Below, one piece after another: positions 1-5,432 of a DNA stretch of 5,432 bases; position 1 is the first letter of the stretch; every line of letters starts with the position of its first letter. The DNA lies in contig JAEZAI010000328.1 in NCBI GenBank assembly GCA_023427825.1, forward strand, positions 1-5,432. The letters are read 5' to 3'. Under the pieces are notes generated by a model. That model made no database searches, was not told where the DNA came from, and worked only from the letters and a program-made list of their open reading frames with translations. The translations under genes were made by a program, and so were the position numbers. Source of the stretch: Actinomycetes bacterium. Its GTDB lineage: Bacteria > Actinomycetota > Acidimicrobiia > Acidimicrobiales > Microtrichaceae.

Positions 1-87
1 GGCGTACGCCACGGCGAACGGTTCGCGAAGGCGCAGGCGCAGGGGGAACACCTCGAGCGACCGCACGATCGACCCGGACGAGGTCAT
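1..87 (-). CDS. Enolase-superfamily protein, N-terminal fragment (MenC/NSAR/muconate cycloisomerase-like), runs off the window
   Basis: Only the first 29 codons are present; the gene continues beyond base 1. The fragment begins MTSSGSIVRSLEVF and continues with PLRLRLREPFAVAYA. The pattern of a short beta strand (IVRSLEVFPLRL), then a Leu-Arg-Glu-Pro-Phe turn and Ala-Tyr-Ala is what is seen at the start of the capping domain in mandelate racemase/muconate lactonizing enzymes, including o-succinylbenzoate synthase, N-succinylamino acid racemase and dipeptide epimerases. The catalytic barrel lies outside the window, so the reaction cannot be assigned. The ATG overlaps the stop of the upstream GNAT gene (ATGA, 87-84), and a GGGGA ribosome-binding-like stretch lies about 8 nt upstream inside that gene, which supports the start. 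The pairing with a COG3375-type GNAT makes an N-acylamino acid racemase role the leading inference. The gene is too short for routine ORF callers. Confidence 0.72.
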   Translation of the reverse strand, partial: MTSSGSIVRSLEVFPLRLRLREPFAVAYA

Positions 88-1082
88 CGCGGCGTCCCCG
101 CCGCCGCCGGGATCGAGGCCGTCGCCGGCTCGGGCGACGGGCCGAGCACCATCGCCGGGCGTCCGGCCCGTCCCGCGGAGGCGAAGCCCCGAACCGTCGC
201 GCCGGCCCCGAACGCCCGCTGCAGCTCCCCCCGCACCCGTTCCCGCTCTCGCCGCGCCGCGCCCGGGTCCGCGGCGAGGAGGGCGTCGACGTCGGGCGGG
301 ATCTCCACGAAGCCCGACATCGGGTGATCGCCGCCCGCCGCCCGGCGATCGTCCAGGCTGCGGATCTCGTCGACGGTCCGCAGCGCCGGGGGTGCGGCGA
401 TGTGGTCCTGCACGGCCGACTCGCCGATCCCCCAGCGCACGACCAGGCGGTCGCTCGGCAGGCCGCCGTACAGGCCGGCGGCGTAGTCGCCGCCGTAGCG
501 GTCGACCTCGTACGCCACGCCGACGGCGCCGAGCACGCCGTGGTTCAGCCGGGCGTTGGCGGCCCGGAGCGGGTCGACGGTCCAGACGACCTCCTCGAAC
601 CCCGCGTCGAGCGCCACGGCGGCCTGCGCCCGCTTCATCAGGGCGCCGAGCCCGACGGATCGGAACTGCGACCGCACGCCCATCCAGTCCGACACGATCC
701 TCGGCACGCCGGGTCGTCCGTCGGCCGGCGCACGCCAGCCCCCGAAGCCGATCAGCGCGCCGGCCAGCTCGGGCTCGCGCGCCCCGCCGTCGGCCCCACC
801 GACGACCGCGCCGTCGACCTCCTCGTCGGCCGGCCCCACGAACGCGGCGATCACGTGGCCCCCCGAGTCGGGCACGACCACCAGCGAGGCGCGGCCGTAC
901 ACGTCGAGGTCCGTCGCACCCATCACCTCTCGCTGCAACGCCTCGAGCGGCGCCATCTCCTTCACGTCGTGCAGGAGGCGCAGCTCCACGCGCCGGCCGT
1001 GCGCCACCGCCCCGAACCGGTCGGGCCCGAGCACCGTGAGCCCGAACCGCTCGGCGACCGACGTGCCCGGAGCTGCGGTCAC
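84..1082 (-). CDS. GNAT-family N-acyltransferase, COG3375 type
   Basis: 332 residues from a GTG start. It is predicted to transfer an acyl group from acyl-CoA to an amine; donor and acceptor are unknown. The GNAT core shows SDWMGV (about 131-136), then the CoA pyrophosphate loop R141-x-x-G144-x-G146 (RSVGLG), then VVWTVDPLRAANARLN (165-180), LGAV (184-187) and DRYGGDY (194-200), followed by DRLVVRW (211-217). The W-T-x-D-P-L-x-x-x-N-A-x-x-N block and the C-terminal part with IPPDVDALLAADP (261-273) are hallmarks of the COG3375 predicted acetyltransferases, which are longer than ordinary GNATs. Residues about 84-108 form a Gly/Ala/Glu-rich stretch that looks like a lineage insertion. The GTG start is chosen because it overlaps the amidase stop in a GTGA; there is no clear Shine-Dalgarno, so coupled translation is likely. 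The same reading frame stays open far upstream, but that part is a shadow of the amidase. Family members are found beside N-succinylamino acid racemase-like genes, as here. Confidence 0.88.
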   Translation of the reverse strand: MTAAPGTSVAERFGLTVLGPDRFGAVAHGRRVELRLLHDVKEMAPLEALQREVMGATDLDVYGRASLVVVPDSGGHVIAAFVGPADEEVDGAVVGGADGGAREPELAGALIGFGGWRAPADGRPGVPRIVSDWMGVRSQFRSVGLGALMKRAQAAVALDAGFEEVVWTVDPLRAANARLNHGVLGAVGVAYEVDRYGGDYAAGLYGGLPSDRLVVRWGIGESAVQDHIAAPPALRTVDEIRSLDDRRAAGGDHPMSGFVEIPPDVDALLAADPGAARRERERVRGELQRAFGAGATVRGFASAGRAGRPAMVLGPSPEPATASIPAAAGTPR

Positions 1083-2497
1083 AGCACGGGCAGCGACGCC
1101 CAGGGCCGAGCCTGCTCCAGCTGCGACGCCAGCCGGATCAGCACGTCCTCCCGCCACGGCGCCGCCGCGATCTGGACGCCGACCGGCAGGCCGGAGGCCG
1201 ACACGTGCGCCGGCACCGAGATCGCCGGCTGACCGCTGGCGTTGAACAACGCCGTGTAGCAGGCCATGGGCACGCCGTTCATCACCGGCGCCTCGGGCAT
1301 CTCCTCGACCCCGGCCATGATCGTGCCCGCTCGGGGCGGCAGCACCGACATGGTCGGACCGACCAGCACGTCGAAGTCGCCGTCGGGCCCGAACTGGGCG
1401 GTGAAGCCCCGCGAGGCCTGCTGGAGAGCAGCCTCCGCGCCGATGAGGGCGAAGGCGTCGGTCAGCCGGGACGCCGCGAACGCCGCGGCGTTCTGGGGCT
1501 CGAGCAGCGCCTCGTCGGTGAGCGGGACCAGCACCGACAGCGTGTTCCAGATGGTGACGAAGTGCTCCAGGAACTGGCCGGCGTCGGGCCAGATCGGCGG
1601 CGCCTCCTTCACCTCGTGGCCCAGGTCCGACAGCGTGTCGGCGACCGAGCGCGCCGCCTCGGCGCACTCCGGGTCGACGGGCATGCCGAGGGCGTTGTCC
1701 ACGCACAGCCGCACCCGGAGCCGCTCCGGCGCCACGCCCACCTCGTCCGCGTAGCGGCGCGGCGACGGGGGCGCCACGTTCCACGCACCCGGGTCGAGGG
1801 GTCCGAGCACGTCGAGCAGCGCCGCGGCGTCCGCGACGTCGATGGCGACCACGCCGTTGGTCGACGCCCCGACGATGTCCGCGACCCGGCTGGTCACCCG
1901 GCCGCGGGAGGGCTTCAGGCCGACCAGGCCGTTGCAGGAGGACGGGATCCGGATCGATCCGCCGCCGTCCGACGCATGGCCGACCGGCGCCATGCCCGAG
2001 GCGACGGCCGCCGCCGCGCCGCCCGAGCTGCCGCCCGGCGTGTGGTCGGTGTTCCAGGGGTTGCGGGTGATGCCCGTGCGGGCGCACTCGGTGCAGGAGA
2101 TCGCGCCGAACTCCGGCGTCGTGGTCTTGCCCATCAGCACGAACCCAGCGCCGCGCAGCCGCTGCACCGACAGCTCGTCCTCCGGCGCCGGTACGTCGGG
2201 CACCGCCTGGGAGCCGTGCCCGGTCACCCAGCCCTCCACGTCGTACAGGTCCTTGATCGGGATCGGCACACCTGCGAACGGCGCCAGCTCGGTGCCGTCG
2301 CGACCGGCGGCCGCCACGGCGTCGTCCGCGGCCCTGGCCTCGGCCCGGGCCCGCTCGTCGTCGCGCAGGCAGAACGCATTCAGGACCGGGTCGAGCCGGT
2401 CGACCTCCGCCAGGTAGTGCTCGAGCACCTCGGACGGGCTGACCTCGCGGGAGCGGATGGCGGCGGCGACCCGGAGGGCGGTGGCGTGGCGTTCCAT
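1079..2497 (-). CDS. Amidase-signature (AS) family hydrolase
   Basis: 472 residues, the normal length for a soluble amidase-signature enzyme, which hydrolyses amide bonds (amidases, aryl-acylamidases, 6-aminohexanoate-cyclic-dimer hydrolases and relatives). The Ser-cisSer-Lys triad is complete: Lys82 in PIPIKDLYDV, Ser157 in TPGGSSGGAAAA and Ser181 in SDGGGSIRIPSS. The spacings 82-157-181 equal those in fatty acid amide hydrolase (142-217-241), so the enzyme should be active. GLVGLKPSRGRV (190-201) and the C-terminal NASGQPAISVPA (419-430) with GLPVGVQI (436-443) are also typical. There is no signal peptide or membrane segment, so it is cytoplasmic. The ATG is well fixed: an in-frame TAG lies four codons upstream (2509-2507) and the family-conserved N-terminal helix (AAAIRSREVSPSEVLEHYL) starts at residue 11. 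Shine-Dalgarno is weak. It follows the SDR after 50 bp and overlaps the GNAT by 4 nt, so it is probably in the same operon. Substrate is unknown; in context, an N-acylamino acid deacylase or carboxamide hydrolase is a fair guess. It has no GatB or GatC neighbour, so a tRNA amidotransferase GatA role is unlikely. Confidence 0.93.
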   Translation of the reverse strand: MERHATALRVAAAIRSREVSPSEVLEHYLAEVDRLDPVLNAFCLRDDERARAEARAADDAVAAAGRDGTELAPFAGVPIPIKDLYDVEGWVTGHGSQAVPDVPAPEDELSVQRLRGAGFVLMGKTTTPEFGAISCTECARTGITRNPWNTDHTPGGSSGGAAAAVASGMAPVGHASDGGGSIRIPSSCNGLVGLKPSRGRVTSRVADIVGASTNGVVAIDVADAAALLDVLGPLDPGAWNVAPPSPRRYADEVGVAPERLRVRLCVDNALGMPVDPECAEAARSVADTLSDLGHEVKEAPPIWPDAGQFLEHFVTIWNTLSVLVPLTDEALLEPQNAAAFAASRLTDAFALIGAEAALQQASRGFTAQFGPDGDFDVLVGPTMSVLPPRAGTIMAGVEEMPEAPVMNGVPMACYTALFNASGQPAISVPAHVSASGLPVGVQIAAAPWREDVLIRLASQLEQARPWASLPVL

Positions 2498-2547
2498 GCG
2501 GCGACGCTACCCGCCGTCCGGGCCGATGACGCCGAGCGCCCCGTCGC

Positions 2548-3366
2548 TCAGAACCCGGGGAGGCCGGGGGCGTAGGTGCCGGCGGTCCAACCCGCGTCGA
2601 CCGCGAAGTCGGCGCCGCTGCAGCCCCGCGCCGCGTCCGAGAGCAGCCACACCACCATCTCGGCCACGTCGTACATGTCGACGTTCCGGGGGCGACCCTG
2701 CTCCTGGTACGGCACCTGGGGCGCGGAGCGCAGGTAGAGCTCCAGGTCGAACTGGTCGAGGAACGGCGTGAACATCTCGGGGTTGCCCATGCCGGGGCAG
2801 ACCGCGTTCACGCGGATGCGGTCGCGCCCGTACTCGATCGCCGCGGCCTTGGTCAGCCCGCGCACGCCCCACTTGGACGAACTGTAGGCGACCGTCGAGT
2901 TCATGCCCTCCAGGCCGCCGATCGACGAGATGTTCACGATCGAGCCGCCGCCCGCGCTGCGCAGCACCGGCGCCACCGCCCGGATCCCGAGCATGGGCCC
3001 CACCAGGTTGACGTCGACCAGGCGTCCGATCCGCTCGGGCTCCATGTCCTCGAGCAGGCCCATGTGCAGGATCGCGGCGTTGTTGACCAGGCCGTCCAGG
3101 CCGCCGAACTCGTCGTCGGCCGCCTCGACGACCCGGTCCCATCCCTCGGCCGATGTCACGTCGAGCTCCCGGAACCGGGCCGCGTCGCCCAGGCGCTCGG
3201 CGGCCGCGACGCCGGCGTCCACCAGCACGTCGGCGATCAGCACCTGCCCTCCCAGGTCCACGATCCGGGCGGCGATGGCCTCGCCGAGGCCCTGTGCTGC
3301 GCCGGTGACGAGCACCCGCCGGCCCTGCAGCGATGTCGCGGACCGCCCCGCGTCGGCGTCGGTCAT
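2548..3366 (-). CDS. Short-chain dehydrogenase/reductase (classical SDR), 3-alpha/20-beta-hydroxysteroid dehydrogenase-like
   Basis: 272 residues. It is an NAD(P)-dependent oxidoreductase of the classical SDR type, interconverting an alcohol and a ketone. The Rossmann cofactor motif TGAAQGLG is at 21-28; Asp46 at the end of beta-2 (VLIAD) favours NAD(H) over NADP(H). NNAA is at 95-98, the catalytic Asn120 is in VDVNLVG, Ser148 is in NISSIGG, and Tyr161 and Lys165 are in YSSSK, so the Asn-Ser-Tyr-Lys set is complete. SKWGVRGLTKAAAIEYG (164-180) and IRVNAVCPG (184-192) resemble 3-alpha/20-beta-hydroxysteroid dehydrogenases, though SDR names do not predict substrate well. The C-terminus is GADFAVDAGWTAG plus a short tail. 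The ATG at 3366 follows AGGGGG at 5 nt spacing. An upstream extension of the frame is open but runs antisense to argJ and is rejected. It is the first gene of the leftward unit, divergent from the ArgJ gene. Confidence 0.93.
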   Translation of the reverse strand: MTDADAGRSATSLQGRRVLVTGAAQGLGEAIAARIVDLGGQVLIADVLVDAGVAAAERLGDAARFRELDVTSAEGWDRVVEAADDEFGGLDGLVNNAAILHMGLLEDMEPERIGRLVDVNLVGPMLGIRAVAPVLRSAGGGSIVNISSIGGLEGMNSTVAYSSSKWGVRGLTKAAAIEYGRDRIRVNAVCPGMGNPEMFTPFLDQFDLELYLRSAPQVPYQEQGRPRNVDMYDVAEMVVWLLSDAARGCSGADFAVDAGWTAGTYAPGLPGF

Positions 3367-3371
3367 GGGGA

Positions 3372-3377
3372 CCCCCT
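3372..3377 (-). promoter_or_regulatory. Ribosome binding site of the SDR gene
   Basis: AGGGGG on the minus strand, 5 nt before the ATG at 3366. It decides the start against a longer open frame that runs antisense into argJ. Confidence 0.6.
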
Positions 3378-3412
3378 GTGTCGTCGGAGCCGGGCGTCGC
3401 ACCGGCCGTGGC

Positions 3413-3424
3413 GAATCCGGATTC
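3413..3424. promoter_or_regulatory. 12-bp perfect palindrome, candidate operator
   Basis: GAATCCGGATTC is a perfect inverted repeat with no spacer, sitting near the middle of the divergent gap, 34 bp before the ArgJ ATG at 3458 and 46 bp from the SDR start. Position and symmetry fit a dimeric repressor or activator site controlling both units. No regulator gene is in the window, and a 12-bp palindrome can arise by chance. Confidence 0.35.
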
Positions 3425-3455
3425 TGCCATCCCCCCGGTTCTGCCATGATCCTGG
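3422..3455 (+). repeat. Imperfect 17-bp tandem repeat abutting the argJ start
   Basis: Two adjacent 17-bp units (3422-3438 and 3439-3455) both begin TTCTGCCAT and match at 13 of 17 positions, with differences at unit positions 10-12 and 15. The second copy contains an alternative in-frame ATG (3446). It could be a direct-repeat regulator site or a small local duplication; the sequence does not tell which. Confidence 0.45.
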
Positions 3456-3457
3456 CG

Positions 3458-4666
3458 ATGGACGGCGCCGCCACCCACGACATCGCCCCCGCCGCGGTCG
3501 AGGACGTCACGCTCCCCGCGGGGTTCGCGGCGCACGTGGCGAACGTCGGGATCAAGGACGACACCGACGACTTCGTGGTGATCGCAGCGGACCGGCCGTG
3601 CACGGCGGCGGCCGTCTTCACACGGTCGCGCTTCGCGGGTCCGAGCGTGGAGGTGTCGCGCCGGAACGCCGCCGACGGCGCGTTGCGGGCGAGCGTCGTG
3701 GTCTCCAAGAACGCCAACGTCGCGACCGGACCGCGCGGCCTGGCCGACGCGGAAGAGCTGGCCGCCGGAGTGGCCACCGCCATCGGCGCCGAGCCGTCCG
3801 GCGTGCTCGTCGCGTCGACCGGCGTGATCGGCCGGCCCTACCCCATGGACCGGATCCGCGCCCACCTCGCCGGCCTGCGGGGCCGGTTCGACCGCACCGG
3901 TGCGCTCGCCGCCGCCACCGGCATCATGACCACCGACACCCATCCCAAGGTCGCGCACGCCACGCTCGCGGCCGGGTCCGCCACGGCGAGCGTCGTCGGC
4001 ATCGCCAAGGGCGTGGGCATGATCGAACCGGACATGGCGACCATGCTCGCCTTCGTCCTCACCGACGCGCAGGTGGATGCCGCCACGCTGGACACCGCCT
4101 TCCGCCGAGTGGTCGAGCGGACGTTCAACAGCCTCAGCGTGGACACCGACACGTCCACGTCCGACACCGCCGCAGTCCTCGCCAGCGGCGCGGCAGGCCC
4201 GGTGGACGCCGCCGAGCTGGAGGCCGCGCTCGGGCAGGTGTGCCTGGACCTGACACGCCAGCTCGCCGCCGACGGCGAGGGGGCGGAGACGCTGCTCGTC
4301 GTCCGGGTCACCGGCGCCCGGGACGACGCGCAGGCCAAGCGGGTGGCCAAGGCGGTCGTGAACTCCCCCCTCGTCAAGACCGCCGTCCACGGCGCGGACC
4401 CCAACTGGGGCCGGGTCGTGATGGCGATCGGCAAGTGCTCCGAGGACACCGACATCGTCCAGGAGCGGGTGCGGGTCTGCTTCGGCGACGCCGAGGTGTA
4501 CCCGACCGATCCCGGTGCTGACGGGTTGGCCGCGCTGGAGGACTACCTCCGCTCGGACGAGGTGCTGATCGGCGTGGACCTGGGCATCGCGGACGGAGCG
4601 TGGACCGTCTACGGCTGCGACCTCACCGACGGCTACGTCCGGATCAACGCCGACTACACGACCTGA
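3458..4666 (+). CDS. argJ: ArgJ-family glutamate/ornithine N-acetyltransferase, OAT2-like
   Basis: 402 residues from the ATG at 3458 (406 from an in-frame ATG at 3446). ArgJ enzymes move the acetyl group from N2-acetylornithine to glutamate; some also use acetyl-CoA to make N-acetylglutamate. They are self-cleaving Ntn-fold proteins. The scissile Ala194-Thr195 lies in MIEPDMATML, making Thr195 the nucleophile of the beta chain. The oxyanion Thr121-Gly122 is in ASTGVIGRPYPM, followed by IMTTDTHPK (156-164), GIAKGVGM (181-188), DTDTSTSDT (229-237), DGEGAE (272-277), VVNSPLVKTAVHG (300-312), DPNWGRV (314-320) and the typical C-terminal NADYTT. AVFTRSRFAGPSVEVSR (52-68) and SKNANVATG (83-91), instead of the usual N-[SA]-G-N-A-N-A, resemble OAT2 of the clavulanic acid cluster (from memory) more than arginine-operon ArgJ. 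No other arg gene is nearby. The shorter start was chosen because homologues have short N-termini and it leaves the tandem repeat upstream; neither start has a Shine-Dalgarno. Confidence 0.92.
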   Translation: MDGAATHDIAPAAVEDVTLPAGFAAHVANVGIKDDTDDFVVIAADRPCTAAAVFTRSRFAGPSVEVSRRNAADGALRASVVVSKNANVATGPRGLADAEELAAGVATAIGAEPSGVLVASTGVIGRPYPMDRIRAHLAGLRGRFDRTGALAAATGIMTTDTHPKVAHATLAAGSATASVVGIAKGVGMIEPDMATMLAFVLTDAQVDAATLDTAFRRVVERTFNSLSVDTDTSTSDTAAVLASGAAGPVDAAELEAALGQVCLDLTRQLAADGEGAETLLVVRVTGARDDAQAKRVAKAVVNSPLVKTAVHGADPNWGRVVMAIGKCSEDTDIVQERVRVCFGDAEVYPTDPGADGLAALEDYLRSDEVLIGVDLGIADGAWTVYGCDLTDGYVRINADYTT

Positions 4667-4701
4667 CCGCCGGCGTCGCACCCGACGACCGTCGCTCACC
4701 C

Positions 4702-4708
4702 GAGGGGG
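4702..4708 (+). promoter_or_regulatory. Ribosome binding site of the EthD-like gene
   Basis: GAGGGGG, 5 nt before the ATG at 4714. It fixes this start over the open frame that reaches back into the end of argJ. Confidence 0.65.
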
Positions 4709-4713
4709 CCGAC

Positions 4714-5412
4714 ATGGAGAAGCTGGTGCACGTGGTGCGGGAGCGGGAGGACCGCGACGGCGCCGATCTCCGGGCCGAGGTCCTCGAGCGCGTGGTCCCG
4801 GAGCTGACCGCAGCGGGGGCGTCGGGCATCAGCATCCACCTGGCCGACGACCGCGTGGGCATCCCGGGACCCATGCCGTGCCCGGGCGGCGAGCTCCCGG
4901 TCCGCGCCGCCATCGCCTACTGGGTGCCGGCCCACGACCTGGCCGGCGACGCGCAGGCCGCGGCCGGCGCGGTCGGGGTCCGCAACGACGCCTACCTGGT
5001 GACCGAGTCGCTCTGGAGCGAGTTCGGTCAACGTCGCGGCGAGCTCCGGGACTGGCCCGACGGCGAGCGCTCCCCCGGCCTGGTCACGCTCGCGCTGGTC
5101 CACCGCAACCCGACGCTCGACCCGCGCACGTTCCGCGAGCTCTGGTACGGCCACCAGTCGCCGATGTCGGAGCGCGTGCAGCCCCGGCTGCGCTACGTGC
5201 GCAACTCGGTCGTGCACCCGGTGTCGGCCGGAGCACCGCCGCTCGACGGGGTGGTCGTGGAGTCGTGGCCGTCCGAGGAGATCGTCTCCGACATCGAGGC
5301 GTTCCACCTGGGCGACCTCGGCAACCTCACGGTCATGCTCGACAGCGTGCAGACGGCGTTCGACATGGGCCGGCTGCGGAGCCTGGCGATGTCGGAGTAC
5401 CTGTTCAGCTGA
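4714..5412 (+). CDS. EthD-like dimeric alpha/beta-barrel protein
   Basis: 232 residues, function unknown. The C-terminal half (about 122-215) reads as an EthD-type ferredoxin-like domain: strand LVTLALVHRNP (123-133), then TLDPRTFRELWYGHQSPM (134-151) with the family's strand, short loop and F-x-x-x-W helix and a His before Pro (H147), then LRYVRNSVVHP (159-169) and later strands DGVVVESWPS (178-187). The N-terminal half (MEKLVHVVRERED, the helix DLRAEVLERVVPEL at 18-31, then ASGISIHLADD) looks like a second, more diverged copy, so the chain may carry two fused barrel halves; this is inferred from pattern only. There is no signal peptide or membrane span. EthD proteins are small, often heme-free, barrels found beside degradation and oxidoreductase genes; the original EthD is needed for ETBE degradation but has no firm catalytic role. 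It lies 47 bp after argJ on the same strand, so it is probably co-transcribed. It could equally be called a hypothetical protein with a dimeric alpha/beta-barrel fold. Confidence 0.85.
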   Translation: MEKLVHVVREREDRDGADLRAEVLERVVPELTAAGASGISIHLADDRVGIPGPMPCPGGELPVRAAIAYWVPAHDLAGDAQAAAGAVGVRNDAYLVTESLWSEFGQRRGELRDWPDGERSPGLVTLALVHRNPTLDPRTFRELWYGHQSPMSERVQPRLRYVRNSVVHPVSAGAPPLDGVVVESWPSEEIVSDIEAFHLGDLGNLTVMLDSVQTAFDMGRLRSLAMSEYLFS

Positions 5413-5432
5413 CGACGCCGTCGGCGCGCAGC
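5405..5432 (-). CDS. Possible C-terminal end of a convergent gene
   Basis: The minus strand reads L-R-A-D-G-V-V-S followed by TGA (5407-5405), a believable actinobacterial C-terminus overlapping the last codons of the EthD-like gene. Only eight codons are visible, so it may be chance. No family can be suggested. Confidence 0.2.

Larger units (their letters stand above)
3367..3457. promoter_or_regulatory. Divergent promoter region between the SDR and argJ units
   Basis: This gap of about 90 bp separates the divergent starts and must hold the promoters of both transcription units. It contains a perfect palindrome (3413-3424) and a 17-bp imperfect tandem repeat (3422-3455). It is locally richer in A/T (GAATCCGGATTC) than the flanking coding DNA. 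No convincing -35/-10 pair can be read on either strand. The ArgJ side also lacks a Shine-Dalgarno, so that transcript may be leaderless. Confidence 0.55.

Noticed and set aside
1083..2087. Long in-frame open extension upstream of the GNAT GTG (would give a 667-residue protein)
   Set aside because: It is an Arg/Gly/Ala-rich shadow of the amidase gene in another frame on the same strand; the amidase has a full catalytic triad, and the GNAT homology starts only after the GTG.
1079..2497. Amidase as the GatA subunit of the tRNA amidotransferase
   Set aside because: No gatB or gatC is adjacent, and the neighbours (GNAT, enolase-like, SDR) point to small-molecule metabolism.
324..2575. Several long plus-strand open frames opposite the GNAT and amidase
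   Set aside because: They are His/Arg/Gly-rich mirror frames with no recognisable domain, expected in DNA this rich in G and C.
3367..3375. GGGGACCCC inverted repeat at the SDR ribosome binding site
   Set aside because: The centre is one base, too short for an RNA hairpin loop, and it is explained by the G-rich ribosome binding site.
2903..3457. Upstream extension of the ArgJ frame (587 residues in total)
   Set aside because: The extension is antisense to the SDR coding region and is Ser/Pro/Arg-rich; ArgJ homology starts only downstream of 3458.
2507..4699. 730-residue open frame on the minus strand
   Set aside because: It is antisense to argJ and out of frame with the SDR; its composition is that of GC-rich shadow sequence and no family motif is present.
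5413..5432. Possible terminator hairpin after the EthD-like gene (CGCCGTCGGCG)
   Set aside because: The arms are separated by one base and there is no T-run; the window ends before a longer structure could be judged.

Overview
The window is very GC-rich throughout, with codons ending almost always in G or C, and genes packed with 4-nt overlaps or short gaps. This suggests a high-GC actinobacterium, possibly an Acidimicrobiia-type lineage; the lineage is inferred from composition and protein style, with no rRNA or other marker present.

Layout: two divergent transcription units meet at an intergenic gap of about 90 bp (3367-3457). Leftward (minus strand) run a short-chain dehydrogenase (3366-2548), an amidase-signature hydrolase (2497-1079), a COG3375-type GNAT acyltransferase (1082-84) and the first 29 codons of an enolase-superfamily protein (87 to the window edge). 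The last three are joined by stop/start overlaps (GTGA at 1082-1079, ATGA at 87-84), so they are probably translationally coupled. Rightward (plus strand) run an ArgJ-family ornithine/glutamate N-acetyltransferase (3458-4666) that resembles the OAT2 type of clavulanate clusters, and an EthD-like protein (4714-5412). The divergent gap holds a perfect 12-bp palindrome and an imperfect 17-bp tandem repeat, both operator candidates.

Working together (inference): a GNAT of this family beside an enolase-superfamily enzyme recalls the known N-succinylamino acid racemase pathway, in which an acyltransferase, a racemase and a deacylase convert D- to L-amino acids. Here an amidase-signature hydrolase sits where the usual M20 deacylase would be, and a stand-alone acetyl-transferring ArgJ paralogue is divergently placed. 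The locus may therefore be a small N-acylamino acid (or N-acyl-protected intermediate) pathway with a redox step by the SDR. The substrate cannot be read from the sequence.

No RNA gene, mobile element, CRISPR array or convincing terminator was seen. No gene-free stretch exceeds 300 bases.
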